A DNA stretch of 64,000 bases from Halichoerus grypus (lineage: Eukaryota; Chordata; Mammalia; Carnivora; Phocidae), in NCBI RefSeq assembly GCF_964656455.1, contig NC_135722.1, forward strand, positions 110,552,234-110,616,233, read 5' to 3'. Below, in pieces: positions 1-13,913 of the stretch (position 1 is its first letter; each line of letters begins with the position of its first letter). Under the pieces are notes generated by a model. The model saw only the letters and a list, made by a program, of their open reading frames with translations, was not told the DNA's origin and did no database searches. A program made the position numbers and the translations under genes.

Positions 1-753
1 TGTAATTCTCTTTTTGATGGGGTCTTTGGTTTTGGGATCAAGGTAATGCTGGCCTCATAAAATGAGTTTGGAAGTTTTCCTTCCATTTCTATTTTTTGGA
101 ACAGTTTCAGAAGAATAGGTATTAATTCTTCTTTAAATGTTTGGTAGAATTCCCCTGGGAAGCCACCTGGCCCTGGGCTCTTGTTTGTTGGGAGCTTTTT
201 TATTACTGCTTCAATTTCCTTAGTGGTTATGGGTCTGTTCAGGTTTTTTATTTCTTCCTGGTTCAGTTTTGGTAGTTGATACATCTCTAGGAATGCATCC
301 ATTTCTTCCAGATTATCTAATTTGCTGGCATAGAGTTGCTCATAATATGTTCTTATAATTGTTTGTATTTCTTTGGTGTTGGTTGTGATCTCTCCTCTTT
401 CATTCATGATTTTCTTTATTTGGTTCATTTCTCTTTTCTTTTTGATAAGTCTGGCCAGGGGTTTATCAATCTTATTAATTCTTTCAAAGAACCAGCTCCT
501 AGTTTTGTTGATCTGTTCTACTATTCTTTTGCTTTCTATTTCATTGATTTCTGTTCTGATCTTTATTATTTCTCTTCTCCTGCTGGGTTTAGGCTTTATT
601 TGCTGTTCTTTCTCCAGCTTCTTTAGGTGTAGGGTTAGGTTGTGTATTTGAGACCTTTCTTGTTTCTTGAGAAAGGCTTGTATTGCTATATACTTTCCTC
701 TTAGGACTGCCTTTGCTGCATCCCAAAGATTTTGAACAGTTGTGTTTTCATTT

Positions 754-1417
754 TCATTGGTTTCCATGAATTTTTTTAAATTCTTCTTTAATTTCCTGGT
801 TGACCCATTCATTCTTTAGTAGGATGCTCTTTAGCCTCCATGTATTTGAGTTCTTTCCAACTTTTCTCTTGTGATTGAGTTCTAGTTTCAAAGCACTGTG
901 GTCTGAAAATATGCAGGGAATGATCCCAATCTTTTGGTACCGGTTGAGACCTGATTTGTGACCTAGGATGTGATCTATTCTGGAGAATGTTCCATGGGCA
1001 CTAGAGAAGAATGTGTATTCTGTTGCTTTGGGATGGAATGTTCTGAATATATATGTGAAGTCCATCTGGTCCAGTGTGTCATTTAAAGCCTTTATTTCCT
1101 TGTTGATCTTTTGCTTAGATGATCTGTCCATTTCAGTTAAAGTGCCCTACTATTATTATATTGTTGTCAATGTGTTTCTTTGATTTTGTTATTAATTGGC
1201 TTATGTAATTGGCTGCTCTCATGTTAGGGGCATAGATATTTACAACTGTTAGATCTTCTTGTTGGATAGAGCCTTTAAGTATGATGTAGTGTCCTTCCTC
1301 ATCTCTTATTATAGTCTTTGGTTTAAAATCTAATTTGTCTGATATAAGGATTGCCATCCCAGCTCTCTTTTGATGTCCATTAGCATGGTAAATGGTTCTC
1401 CACCCCCTTACTTTCAA
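754..1417 (-). pseudogene. L1 ORF2 endonuclease fragments (broken)
   Basis: Two minus-strand reading frames, 1417-1133 and 1131-754, encode successive parts of the L1 endonuclease domain (for example [14 protein letters not shown], then [19 protein letters not shown]). A deletion relative to the copy at 13390-13400 puts a break between them. They belong to the left-edge L1. Confidence 0.85.
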
Positions 1418-2331
1418 TCTGGAGGTGTCCTTAGGTCCAAAATGTGTCTCTTACAGACAGCATATCAATGGGTTTTGTTTTTTTTTATCCAATCTGATAC
1501 CCTGGGTCTTTTGATTGGGGCATTTAGCCCTTTTACATTCAGGGTAACTATTGAAAGATATGAATTTAGTGCCACTGTATTGCCTGTAAGGTGACTGTTA
1601 CTGTATATTGTCTGTGTTCCTTTCTGGTCTATGTTACTTTTAGGCTCTCTCTTTGCTTAGAGGACCCCTTTCAATATTTCTTGTAGGGCTGGTTTCGTGT
1701 TTGCAAATTCTTTTAGTTTTTGTCCTGAAAGCTATTTAACTCTCCTATTTTCAATGACAGCCTACCTGGATATAGTATTCTTGGCTGCATGTTTCTCGTT
1801 TAGTGCTCTGAATATATCATGCCAGTCCTTTCTGGCTGCCAGTCTAATGTTTCCACCATTATAGGTTACTGATCTCTTGCCCTGAGCTGCTTTCAGGATT
1901 TTCTCTTTGTCTCTGAGACTTGTAAGTTTTACTATTAGATGTCGGGGTGTTGACCTATTTTTATTGATTTTGGGGGGGGGGTTCTCTGTGCCTCCTGGAT
2001 TTTGATGCCTGTTTCCTTCCCCAAATTAGGGAAGTTCTCTGCTATAATTTGCTCCAATATACCTTCTGCCCCCCTCTCTCTCTCTTCTTCTTCTGGGATC
2101 CCAATTACTCTATTCTAATAATGTTTCATCTTATGGTATCACTTACCTCTCGAATTCTGCCCTCATGACCCAGTAGTTGTTTATCTCTCTTTTTTTCAGC
2201 TTCTTTATTCTCCATGATTTGGTCTTCTATATCACTGATGCTCTCTTCTGCCTCATTTATCCTAGCAGTTAGACCCTCCATTTTTGATTGCACCTCATTA
2301 ATAGCCTTTTTTATTTCAACTTGGTTAGATT

Positions 2332-2520
2332 TTAGTTCATTTCTCCAGAAAGGGATTCTCTATTATCTTCCATGCTTTTTTCAAGTCCAGCTAGTATCTT
2401 TATAATCATCATTCTGAACTCTAGTTCCGATATCTTACTAATGTCCATATTGATTAGGTCCCTGGCAGTCGGTACAGCCTCTTGTTCTTTTTTTTGAGGT
2501 GAGTTTTTCTGTCTTGTCAT
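2332..2520 (-). pseudogene. L1 ORF1 N-terminal fragment (truncated)
   Basis: 62 residues starting MTRQKNSPQKKEQE, homologous to the N-terminus of the ORF1 at 14806. It terminates early at ..SLSGEMN through a frameshift, before most of the coiled coil. Confidence 0.85.
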
Positions 2521-4284
2521 TTTCTCCAGAGGAAAATAGATGAATGAGAGAACAAAATCAGGGTAACAATGACCCCAGAAAAATATACAGTAAACAAATC
2601 AGAAGAGACCCGAGACCGGGGGGGAAAGAAAGAAAAAAAAGAATATGATCAAATATGATCAGGCTGATGAATAGATCAGTGCTACACACTAGATCTTGGG
2701 TGTATTTTGGTCTGTTAGAAGAAACTGCCTCCCAAAATTTTAAAGAAAGAAAAACTTATATATGTACAAAAATAAGAATAAATACAATGAAGGGATGGAA
2801 TATGACTGTAAAGATGAAAATTACGAAAGATTTTATAAAAGGAATTGATAAGAAGTTGGTTGAAAAAAAGAAAGAAGAGAAATTTAAAAAGAACAAAGGG
2901 AGGGGAGAATGTGATCAGGCAGGAGACTAGAACAAAGCCATACACTAGAGATTTAGGGTATATTTTGGTCTGTTAGAAGAAACTGTATCCCAAAATTTTA
3001 AAGAGAGAACAACTTATGTATATACCAAAAATAAGGTTAACTACAATGAAGGGATAGAATATGACTCTAAAAATGAAAAATAAAAAAGATTTTTAAAAAA
3101 AGGATTGATAAGATGTTGGTTGAAAAAGGGAAAAAGAAAAATTCAAAAAAAAGTAGAAAAGGAAAAAAATAAAGAAAATTTAAAAAATTAACTTTGAAAG
3201 ACTAAAGAATCATGGGGAAAAAGCCATGAATTCTATGTGCTGTATTCCCCTAGCACTGGAGTTCTGCCGTTCTCATTGATCGGTAAACTTGGTCTTGGCT
3301 GGCTGTTCTTGCTGATCTTCTGGGGGAGGGACCTGTTGCCGTGGTTCCCAAATGTCTTTGCCGGAGGCGGAATTGCCCCGCCCTTGCCTGGTCCAGGCTA
3401 AGTAATCTGCTTGGGTTTGCTCTCGGGAGCTTTTGTTCCCTGCAAGCTTTCCGTACAGCTTTGGAGGACGAGAGTGAAAATGGCGGCCTCCCAGTCTCCA
3501 CCTGGAGGAGCTGAGAACTCGGGGCCCCACTCCTCAGTGAGCCCCCAGAGAAAAGCAGTCAATCACTCCCGTCTCCCCGGTCTCCAGCCGCACTCCGTGC
3601 TCACCTCCGTGCTCACCTCTGTGCTCACCCGGCCTGTGACCGAGCATTTCTATCTCCAGTGCACGACCCCATGTGGAGTCTCCAAACCCAGCAGATTCCT
3701 GCAGGAAGGAAGGTGAGTCTCCCCGGATCTGCTGCTTGTTGGGTCCCTGCTGGAGGAGCAGTGGCCTGACTGTGCCGCGGATCATGGTTTATGGCAACCC
3801 TAAGCTGAGAGCCCATGCCTCGGCTCCATCTCTGCAGCCGGCTTCCCCGCCCTGATACCTGGGAGCTCTGCCGCACTCAGGCACCCCCGGTCTTTCTGTG
3901 ACCCCGAGGGTCCTGAGACCACACTGTCCTGCGAGGGTTCCACCCCCCGCTTAGCCACTGGGGCGACGTCCCTCAGCGGAGCCGACTTCTAAAAGTTCCA
4001 ATTTTGTGCCCCGCGGCTCTATCACTTGCCAGAAGCAGCGGACGGAGGCCCCTCCCCCGCCGTCTATCCTTCCGAATATCGCCTCGGATTCACTTCTCCA
4101 CACGTCCTACCTTCCAGAAGTTGGTCGCTTTTCTGTTCAGAGAGTTGTTGCTATTCTTTTCTTCGATCTCCTGTTGAGTTCATAGGTGTTCAGAATGGTT
4201 TGACCCCTATCTAGCCGAATTCCTGGGACCAGATGAAATTTAGGTCTCCTACTCCTCCACCATCTTGCTCCTCCTCCTCTCAAG

Positions 4285-4435
4285 TCTCATTTTAAATGTC
4301 ACTTCATCTGGGAGCTTCCCCTGACCTTAGGTCTGGGTCAGGGGCATGACCCTCCTTTGTTCATTATAATTGCCTGTTTCTGTTCTGTATTCTCTGCTCA
4401 GACTGTAAGCTCTGTTCATGGCAGGGAAATGAAAG
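4285..4435 (+). repeat. L2 LINE 3' fragment
   Basis: Recognisable L2 3' end: AATGTCACTTCATCTGGGAG, CCCCTGACC, TTCATTATAATTGCCTG, AGACTGTAAGCTCTGTTCAT, GCAGGGAAATG. Ancient and diverged. Confidence 0.6.
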
Positions 4436-4451
4436 CGCTAGATGTATTTAT

Positions 4452-4512
4452 GCTTATACACACACATATTATATATATATACACACATGTATTATGTATA
4501 TACACACATTGA
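4452..4512. repeat. (CA)n/(TA)n microsatellite
   Basis: Alternating short CA and TA runs (ATACACACACATATTATATA and similar). Confidence 0.85.
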
Positions 4513-6734
4513 GCAGGAAAGAGGGGAAATGATTGGTCTCACTTGTCATGGTTTAGTGTGCTGTAGTAAGGTTTTTTCGAGCACGGGGCTACAACAGCCC
4601 AGGGTTACTCCATGGTGGGAGCTCATGGTGAGGATGCTGTGTGCAGGAAGGAAGGCCAGAAGCTCTGTGGGCACATGACCGGTGCCACCTTTAGAGCAGG
4701 ACAGAAAAGGCCCCAACGTGGGCCCCATACTTTAGAGAGTCTTGCATATCAAAAACCCTGACATAGAGAAGCTATTTTTTCTATTTGGCATCCCAAGAAG
4801 GTGTTCTGAAAATTTCTTAGCCCCTTCAGTGAGCAGCACATGGGAGAAGAATGTACAGGGTGAACTGGCCCTCCACGTCCGTAGAGGCTGGGCTGTGGCG
4901 TGGTGATGTGTACCTGTGAGTGGTGGGGGCTCAGGCAAGGAGGAGTCTCCCCTGTGATGTGTGTGTCTCTGCAGATGAGGCTCCCCTGGTATCCTTCCTT
5001 CTTTGCTCCTCTCTGCTGGGGTCATGCAGGCTGGGAAGGTGCTTACAACTACCTGGAAATCTTATGTCAGAAAAGGGATGTGCTGAGGCGGTCACCTGAG
5101 CGCTTGACCTGATGAGTCCTCATCCTAGGTTCGGACAGGGCCAGTCAGGCCACAGAGCCCTGGCCAGAGACCAGCTTCCACCCTGGCTCAGCAGACCCAC
5201 ACTACCATTCATGCCTATAGGCAGCTGGGGGACGCGAGGGCATGGAGACTGTGCACAGAGAGTGGGAGTCTTCAGCTTCTTTGCCCTTCAGTCTGTGAGC
5301 CCTCATCTGCTTCAGGTTGTTGACTGGGAGTAAGAATGGAACCATGGGCATGATCTGATTGATAACATCTAACTATTTAGACATGGAGTATCTGGGTCTC
5401 CAGTTGGATCCTGCCCCATGGCTCCCCAATAATATTTCAGGTAACCGTGCACACAGTCTTGCTTCCTGGTGAAAGACTCCTGTGCTAATTGACTCCTTGG
5501 AAGTGGGCATCCTCACTCCCTCTAACTTTCTATTCAAGGAGTGACTCATTGATTTTCCTTTTGCCTGCACTGACCAGCCGAACTGCTTGTGTTCAAGGGC
5601 CCTCGGAGAGAGGACCCACCTGGTTGGCCAGTCACTGCTCAGTGTGGAGCCCCTCTGCAAGCAGACCTTTTGTGCGCATGTCCCGAGCCCATCTGCCAGC
5701 CCGTTAGTGCTCTGGGTGAGGTACCCCTCTGTGAGATACACCTGCAGCCACGATGGCGGGTCAGTTGTCCACAGAAGCATGGCTGAGCAAACCTCTCTGG
5801 GCACTGGCTCTGCAGAGGCTGTGGGCAGAGGCGTCCAGAGCTCCCAGCCCAGTATGTGCTCTTTCCCTCTCCCGCTGAAGCCTACTCTCGCATTAATTTT
5901 TTTAAGTCACGTATGCAATATTTTTCATTTCCACCTAAAACCATGCCAGCTAAGGAAAGGTGTAAGAGTCTAAATTAAATCATTCTGAGTCTTCTGCAAA
6001 AGAGGAAGGAAAAATAAGAACTCTTCAAACTTCAATACCAGATATTAGAGTTTTTCAGATTATTTAGGAAGGTGTGGTCTGCTATTTCCCTGTAAATTTG
6101 CTCTGGTATCAGCAATGCCACATGTGTACGGGAATGACTTCATTTCCTCTACAATGGCCAGTAATAGTCACCATAAAATTAAGACAGTGAGGGGAAAAAA
6201 GCCATGTCTATATGTAGACAATAGATTAATTCCTTTTCATGACACAACAGTTTGGGGCACTTTTCGCAACTATTTTTGTAAAATTCATACATAAGGTTAG
6301 TTACAGAGCTTCTACAGCCCCCTGGTCAAGCTGGCCCAGATAGGAGGCTGGCCATTTTTCAGTGTGGTAGTCGGGCACACAGACCTAGCTGGCCTTCATA
6401 AGGTGATGTGGCACCTGCATCTCTGCGTGCGGTGCCAGGCTCAAGAGTAAGCCAGGAAGTCGGCCTCAGTCTGTCCTCACGGTCGGCACTGGCTCCCTAC
6501 TGGCCTTCCCGCTCAGTGGAGGCAGCAGGCCTGGGGCCCTTTGGGGTTGTGGTTCCGGACTCCCTTCAGCCAATTCTGCAGAGCGCCGATGTGGAAGGCA
6601 CGGGCTTCTCCACAGACGACTGTCCCCAAGTCTTTGTCTTGTCTTAGGGAAAGAGGAAGAGACAGATGAGAAAAGATGAAGTCTTGTACACTAGAGAGTT
6701 CAAGTTCTCAGAATCAAGGTCTTCAAACAGGGGC
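4513..6734. other. No gene or clear repeat recognised
   Basis: Mostly single-copy-looking sequence. The open frames here (up to 143 codons at 5373-5804 on the minus strand) show no family motif, no splice context and no start context, and I treat them as chance. Confidence 0.5.
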
Positions 6735-6915
6735 TTCTCAGCTCTGGTGATTCACTGGGACCGGTCACCATGTTTAAGATGCCTACCCTCTAGCCCCAGC
6801 CTGGAGCTTCTAATGTCAAGGTGAGGGGTGGGGATTGGTATGTGGACATGTTTTATGATTCTAATGGTAGCGTTCCTCCTGCTCAGGCAGGGTTGAAAAC
6901 CAGTGATCTGTATGA
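6735..6915 (-). repeat. Probable hAT-Charlie MITE (MER5-like)
   Basis: The minus strand reads CACTGGTTTTCAACCCTGCC, then AGAATCATAAAACATG, then a GGGTGGGG-type core complement, resembling the non-autonomous MER5/MER3 group. Highly diverged. Confidence 0.4.
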
Positions 6916-7204
6916 GAGGTTTACAACGTGCTTTGATTCCCTGCTCCACCAGGGAGCAAGAGCTCACTAAATGACTTTGGGTGGGGAGAAGCTGGGCTAA
7001 AGGGGAACCCACGCAGTTGGCCACAGGCTCTCAAGGAAAAGCACGCAGAAGCATGGAAGCAGAATCACTCAGCAAAGAAGTCTGCCTGACTTTGGATATT
7101 GACTTCCCTGCGAACCCGCCGGTGACTTGGGACAGCTTCTGGTGCTCAGGTGCTGAGCAGAGTCAGGTGTCTTTGGGACTCCACTATGCAGGTGCAATTG
7201 CAAC

Positions 7205-7491
7205 CACCTTCTTGAAAAAATGCAAAACAAATCGGAATGCTACCCAGCAAAAAAAAACAAACCACTTTTGCTGCAGGTGACAACATGGGTACATCTTAAA
7301 AACATAGCAAGTGAAAGGAGGCAGTCACAAAAGGTTACATGCTGCATGATTTGTTTCTATGCCGTTCTAGAAAAGACGAAAAAGCACATGACAAAAATCA
7401 GATCACTGCTTCCCAGGGACTGAGGGTGGGAGAAAGGGGTTAATGCAGAAGGTCAAAGGAATTTTTTGAGGTAATGGAGATGGTTTATATC
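7205..7491 (+). mobile_element. Old L1 3' end, left half (outer layer of nest)
   Basis: Reads as L1M 3' sequence on the plus strand: ACATGGGTACATCTTAAAAACAT, GTCACAAAAGGTTACATG, CACTGCTTCCCAGGGACTGAGG, GGTAATGGAGATGGTTTATATC. It stops at the target-site duplication GGTTTATATC (7482-7491) and resumes at 17971. Confidence 0.75.
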
Positions 7492-10026
7492 TTTTTTTTC
7501 CCCACTACACTGTGTTTATTGGAGGTCAGTATGGCCCAGACTTTTGAAGCGATGCTTGGTTGTTGCATGAAGTTTCAAAACAGGGATTTGGGTTGTATGT
7601 CACACCAGGAGTAAGGGGTTGAAATACTCTGGATAGAATGGATAGATCCTGTATCCCAGGGAAGGACAAAAAATTTTGCTGTGGTAATAGTGCTTTTAAA
7701 GACAAAAATGTTCCAAAGTGGGAGGAATTTATTTTTTTCCCCATTTTTTTTATTATAGGAAAAAACATACAACACACGATCTATGCTTTCAACAAATGTT
7801 TTAGGGGTGCAGTACAATTCTGTTAACTGTATCCACATTGTTGTAGGCAGGTCTCTCGAACTTCTTCATCTTGCATGACTGAAACCCACCACTGAACAGC
7901 AACTGCATTTCCCCCCTGGAAACCACCCTGGTACTTTCTGCTTCTGGGAGTTTGATTATTTTCACTGCCTCATGTAAGTGGAGTCACACAGCATTTGTTT
8001 TTCTGTGACTGGCTTGTTTCACATAGCATGCCGGCCTCAAGGTTCATTCATGTTGTTGTGTATGGCAGGATCTTCTTTTTAAGGCTAAATACTATCCCAC
8101 TGTATGCATATACCACATTTTCTTTGTCTAGTCATTCTCCACCACTTGACTCTAGTGAATAATGCTGCCATGAACATGGGAGCGCAAATATCTCTCCATG
8201 ATCCTGCTTTCAATTCTTTTGGATAAATATCCAGGATTGGCATTGCAGGATCATGAGGTAGTCCTATTTTTTAATTTTTCGAGGAATCTCTGTACTGTTT
8301 TCCACAGTGGCTGTGTCATTTTATATTCTCAACAACAATACACCAGGCTTCTAACCCTCACATCCTCACCAACACTTACATTGTTTGTTTTTTCAAAATA
8401 ATGATCCTAATAGGTGTGATGTGATGTTTTATTGTCGTTTTGATTTGCATTTCACTGGTGATACTCATTGATGATTAATGAGCATCTTCTCATGTATCTG
8501 TTGGCCATCTGTATGTCTTCTTTGGAGACTATTTATTCAAGTTCTTTTCCCATTTTCAAATGGGTTATTAGGTTTCTAAAATTAATTAATTAATTTATTG
8601 CGGTTGAGTTGTTGGGAGTTCATTATGTATACTCTGGATATTCACCCCTTCTCAGACATATGGTTTACAACTATTTTCTCCCATTCTGTATGTTGCCTGT
8701 GTTGCCTGTATGTATGTAACTCTATTAGCTGTTCCCTGTGCTATGCAGAAGTGTGCTAGTTTGATACAATCCTACTTGTCTATTTTTTTTTTTTTTTTTT
8801 TTTTGCTTTTGTTGCCTGTGTTGTTGGTGTCAGATCCAATAAATCATTGCCAAGACCCATGTTCTGAAGCTTGTCCTCTGAGCTTTCTTACACTTAGGTC
8901 TAATCCATTTTGAGTTGGTTTTTGCGTACAGTGCACAGTAACTTTCCAGTTTCCTTCTATTGTGTGTGGAAACTCAGTTTTCACATCACTGGAGGTGGGG
9001 GATAGAAATCTCCTGTGTTGTGGTCTCTTTCCGCAGTCCCTTCTGGCAACGTTTGCTTCAAATATGCAGGTGTCAAGGTTGGGTGCATATGTACTTACAA
9101 CTGTTGGGTCTTTGCCATTGTAGGATGTCCTTCTTTGTCTTCTGTGTCAACTTTTTACTTACAGTCTCTTTGTTTCTGAGACAAATTTGGCCACCTCAGC
9201 TCTCTTTTGGTTGTCATTTGCCTGGAATATCTTTTTCCATCCTTCGCTTTCAGCCTCTGCATGTCCTTAAATCTACAATGAGTCTCTTGTGGACAGTGTG
9301 CAGTTGGATCTTGTGTTTTGATCCTTTCAGTCACTCTGTGTCTTTGGGTTGGGGAGTTCCATCCATGTTCATTTACAGTAATTATGTAGAGAAGGACATG
9401 CCGTTGTCTTCTTGGTCATTGCTCTCCTCTGTCCTGTAGCACTTCGGTCCCTCTCTTGCCACCTTCCTTGGTGTTTGTTGATTTTGTGTGTGTGCATGGC
9501 ATGTTTTCATCCTATTCTCATTCTCTTTTGTGTATCTTTGTGGGGTACTTTCTTTCTTTTTTTTTTTTTAATTTTTTTATTGTTATGTTAATCCCCATAC
9601 ATTACATCATTAGTTTTAGATATAGTGTTCCATGATTCATTGTTTGTGCATAACACCCAGTGCTCCATGCAGAACGTGCCCTCCTCAATACCCATCACCA
9701 GGCTAACCCATCCTCCCACCCCCCTCCCCTCTAGAACCCTCAGTTTGTTTTTCAGAGTCCATCGTCTCTCATGGTTCTTCTCCCCCTCCAATTTCCCCCC
9801 CTTCATTCTTGCCCTCCTGCTACATTCTTCTTCTTTTTTTCTTTCTTAACATATATTGCATTATTTGTTTCAGAGGTACAGATCTGAGATTCAACAGTCT
9901 TGCACAATTCACAGTGCTTACCAGAACACATACCCTCCCCAGTGTCCATCACCCAGTCACCCCATCCCTCCCACCCCACCCCCCACTCCAGCAACCCTCA
10001 GTTTGTTTCCTGAGATTAAGAATTCC

Positions 10027-11292
10027 TCATATCAGTGAGGTCATATGATACATGTCTTTCTCTGTTTGACTTATTTCGCTCAGCATAATACCCTCCAGTT
10101 CCATCCACGTCGTTGCAAATGGCAAGATCTCATTCCTTTTGATGGCTGCATAATATTCCATTGTATATATATACCACCTCTTCTTTATCCATTCATCTAT
10201 TGATGGACATCTTGGCTCTTTCCACAGTTTGGCTATTGTGGACATTGCTGCTATAAACATCGGGGTGCACGTACCCTTTCGGGTCCCTACTTTTATATCT
10301 TTGGGGTAAATACCCAGGAGTGCAATTGCTGGATCATATGGTAGCTCTATTTTCAACTTTTTGAGGAACCTCCATACTGTTTTCCAGAGTGGCTGCACCA
10401 GCTTGCATTCCCACCAACAGTGTAGGAGGGTTCCCCTTTCTCCGCATCCCCGCCAACATCTGTCATTTCCTGACTTGTTAATTTTAGCCATTCTGACGGG
10501 TGTGAGGTGGTATCTCATTGAGGATTTGATTTGGATTTCCCTGATGCTGAGCGATATTGAACACTTTTTCATGTGTCTGTTGGCCGTTTGGATGTCTTCT
10601 TTGGAAAAATGTCTGTTCATGTCTTCTGCCCATTTCTTGATTGGATTCTTTTTTCTTTTGGTGTTGAGTTTGATGAGTTCTTTATAGATTTTGGATACTA
10701 GCCCTTTATCTGATATGTCATTTGCAAATATCTTCTCCCATTCTGTCAGTTGTCTTTTGGTTTTGTTGACTGTTTCCTTTGCTTTGCAAAAGCTTTTTAT
10801 CTTGATGAAGTCCCAATAGTTCATTTTTGCCCTTGCTTCCCTTGCCTTTGGCGATGTTTCTAGGAAGAAGTTGCTGCGGCTGAGATCGAAGAGGTTGCTG
10901 CCTGTGTTCTCCTTTAGGATTTTGATGGACTCCTGTCTCACATTGAGGTCTTTCAACCATTTGGAGTCTATTTTTGTGTGTGGTGTAAGGAAATGGTCCA
11001 GTTTCATTCTTCTGCATGTGGCTGTCCAATTTTCCCAACACCATTTGTTGAAGAGACTGTCTTTTTTCCATTGCACATTCTTTCCTGCTTTGTCAAAGAT
11101 TAGTTGACCATATAGTTGAGGGTCCATTTCTGGGCTCTCTATTCTGTTCCATTGATCTATGTGTCTGTTTTTGTGCCAGTACCATACTGTCTTGATGATG
11201 ACAGCTTTGTAGTAGAGCTGGAAGTCCGGAATTGTGATGCCGCCAGCTTTGCTTTTCTTTTTCAACATTCCTCTGGTCTTTTCTGGTTCCAT
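10027..11292 (-). pseudogene. L1 ORF2 C-terminal part
   Basis: Continuation of ORF2 in another frame ([19 protein letters not shown] and on). It contains the cysteine-rich zinc-knuckle region [18 protein letters not shown] (CX3CX7HX4C) and ends [10 protein letters not shown]. Open throughout. The apparent start Met is not a natural initiator. Confidence 0.9.
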
Positions 11293-13832
11293 ACAAATTT
11301 TAGGATTATTTGTTTCATTTCTTTGAAGAAAGTGGATGGTATTTTGATGGGGATTGCGTTGAATGTGTAGATTGCTCTAGGTAGGATTGACATCTTCACA
11401 ATATTTGTTCTTCCAATCCATGAGCATGGAACGTTTTTCCATTTCTTTGTGTCTTCCTCAATTTCTTTCATGAGTATTTTATAGTTTTCTGAGTACAGAT
11501 CCTTTGCCTCTTTGGTTAGATTTATTCCTAGGTATCTTATGGTTTTGGGTGCAATTGTAAATGGGATCGACTCCTTAATTTCTCTTTCTTCTGACTTGTT
11601 GTTGGTGTATAGGAATGCCACTGACTTCTGTGCATTGATTTTATATCCTGACACTTTACTGAATTCCTGTATGAGTTCTAGCAGTTTTGGGGTGGAGTCT
11701 TTGGGATTTTCCACATAAAGTATCATATCATCTGCAAAGAGTGAGAGTTTGACTTCTTCTTTGCCAATTTGGATGCCTTTGATTTCTTTTTGTTGTCTGA
11801 TTGCTGTGGCTAGGACTTCCAATACTATGTTGAATAGCAGTGGTGATAGTGGACATCCCTGCCGTGTTCCTGACCTTAGGGGAAAAGCTCTCAGCTTTTC
11901 CCCATTGAGAATGATATTCGCTGTAGGTTTTTCATAGATGGCTTTTATGATATTGAGGTATGTACCCTCTATCCCTATACTCTGAAGAGTTTTAATCAAG
12001 AAAGGATGCTGTACTTTGTCAAATGCTTTTTCTGCATCTATTGAGAGGATCATATGATTCTTGTTCTTTCTTTTGTTAATGTATTGTATCACGTTGATTG
12101 ATTTGCGGATGTTGAACCAACCTTGCAGCCCAGGGATAAATCCCACTTGGTCGTGGTGAATGATCCTTTTAATGTACTGTTGGATCCTATTGGCTAGTAT
12201 TTTGGTGAGAATTTTTGCATCCATGTTCATCAGGGATATTGGTCTGTAATTCTCCTTTTTGATGGGGTCTTTGTCTGGTTTTGGGATCAAGGTAATGCTG
12301 GCCTCATAAAATGAGTTTGGAAGTTTTCCTTCCATTTCTATTTTTTGGAACAGTTTCAGAAGGATAGGTATTAATTCTTCTTGAAATGTTTGGTAGAATT
12401 CCCCTGGGAAGCCATCTGGCCCTGGGCTTTTGTGTTTTGGGAGATTTTTGATGACTGCTTCTATTTCCTTAGTGGTTATAGGTCTGTTCAGGTTTTCTAT
12501 TTCTTCCTGGTTCAGTTTTGGTAGTTGATACATCTCTAGGAATGCATCCATTTCTTCCAGGTTATCTAATTTGCTGGCATAGAGTTGCTCATAATATGTT
12601 CTTATAATTGTTTGTATTTCTTTGGTGTTGGTTGTGATTTCTCCTCTTTCATTCATGATTTTGTTGATTTGGGTCATTTCTCTTTTCTTTTTGATAAGTC
12701 TGGCCAGGGGCTTATCAATCTTGTTAATTCTTTCAAAGAACCAGCTCCTAGTTTCGTTGATCTGTTCTACTGTTTTTTTGGTTTCTATTTCATTGATTTC
12801 TGTTCTGATCTTTATTATTTCTCTTCTCCTGCTGGGTTTAGGCTTTATTTGCTGTTCTTTCTCCAGCTCCTTTAGGTGTAGGGTTAGGTTGTGTACTTGA
12901 GACCTTTCTTGTTTCTTGAGAAAGGCTTGTATTGCTACATACTTTCCTCTTAGGACTGCCTTTGCTGTATCCCAAAGATTTTGAATAGTTGTGTTTTCAT
13001 TTTCATTGGTTTCCATGAATTTTTTTAATTCTTCTTTAATTTCCTGGTTGACCCATTCATTCTTCAGTAGGATGCTCTTTAGCCTCCATGTATTTGAGTT
13101 CTTTCCGACTTTCCTCTTGTGATTGAGTTCTAGTTTCAAAGCATTATGGTCTGAAAATATGCAGGGGATGATCCCAATCTTCTGGTACCGGTTGAGACCT
13201 GATTTATGACCTAGGATGTGATCTATTCTGGAGAATGTTCCATGGGCACTAGAGAAGAATGTGTATTCCGTTGCTTTGGGATGGAATGTTCTGAATATGT
13301 CTGTGAAGTCCATTTGGTCCAGTGTGTCATTTAAAGTCTTTATTTCCTTGTTGATCTTTTGCTTAGACGATCTGTCCATTTCAGTGAGGGGGGTGTTAAA
13401 GTCCTCCACTATTATTGTATTGTTGTCAATGTGTTTCTTTGCTTTTGTTATTAATTGCCTTATATAATTGGCTGCTCCCATGTTAGGGGCATAGATATTT
13501 ACAATTGTTAGATCTTCTTCTTGGATAGACCCTTTAAGTATGATGTAGTGTCCTTCCTCATCTCTTATTATAGTCTTTGGTTTAAAGTCTAATTTGTCTG
13601 ATATAAGGATTGCCACCCCAGCTTTCTTTTGGTGTCCATTAGCATGGTAAATGGTTTTCCACCCCCTCACTTTCAATCTGGGGGTGTCTTTGGGTCTAAA
13701 ATGAGTCTCTTGCAGACAGCATATCGATGGGTCTTGTTTTTTAATCCAATCTGATAGCCTGTGTCTTTTGATTGGGGCATTTAGCCCATTTACATTCAGG
13801 GTAACTATTGAAAGATAGGAATTTAGTGCCAT
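11262..13832 (-). pseudogene. L1 ORF2 N-terminal part (endonuclease and reverse transcriptase)
   Basis: 856 uninterrupted residues starting [20 protein letters not shown]. Endonuclease domain with QETHF and [10 protein letters not shown], then the reverse transcriptase with [29 protein letters not shown] and the catalytic motif LFADDMILY. It runs into a premature stop at NQKRPEEC. Alignment to the old L1 near 47870-47890 suggests a 10-nt deletion at about 11268-11278, after which the frame continues in the 421-codon frame ending at 10027. Confidence 0.93.
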
Positions 13833-13913
13833 TGTATTGCCTGTAAAGTGACTGTTACTGTATATTGTTTGTGTTCCTTTCTGGTCTATGTTGCTTTTAG
13901 GCTCTCTCTTTGC

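Larger units (their letters stand above)
1..4278 (-). mobile_element. Young carnivore L1, 5' part, degraded, runs off left edge
   Basis: Reads as L1 on the minus strand: 5' end near 4278 (minus-strand GAGCAAGATGG start), GC-rich 5' UTR about 2521-4278, ORF1 start at 2520 (MTRQKNSPQKKEQE), then ORF2 endonuclease and the early reverse transcriptase region to position 1. Base 1 corresponds to about 12246 of the second L1, so the 3' end is outside the window. ORF1 breaks after 62 residues. The ORF2 initiator is GTG where the other copy has ATG. Several small indels further break ORF2, for example near 1135. Not coding-competent. Confidence 0.93.

Noticed and set aside
5373..5804. 143-codon minus-strand open frame
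   Set aside because: No recognisable domain, no splice or promoter context and no similarity to a known family that I can see; length is within chance for GC-balanced DNA.
8960..9439. 159-codon plus-strand open frame
   Set aside because: It is the antisense reading of an old L1 ORF2 endonuclease region.
10361..10687. Plus-strand open frames across 10361-14783 (up to 108 codons)
   Set aside because: All are antisense shadows of the young L1 ORF1 and ORF2.
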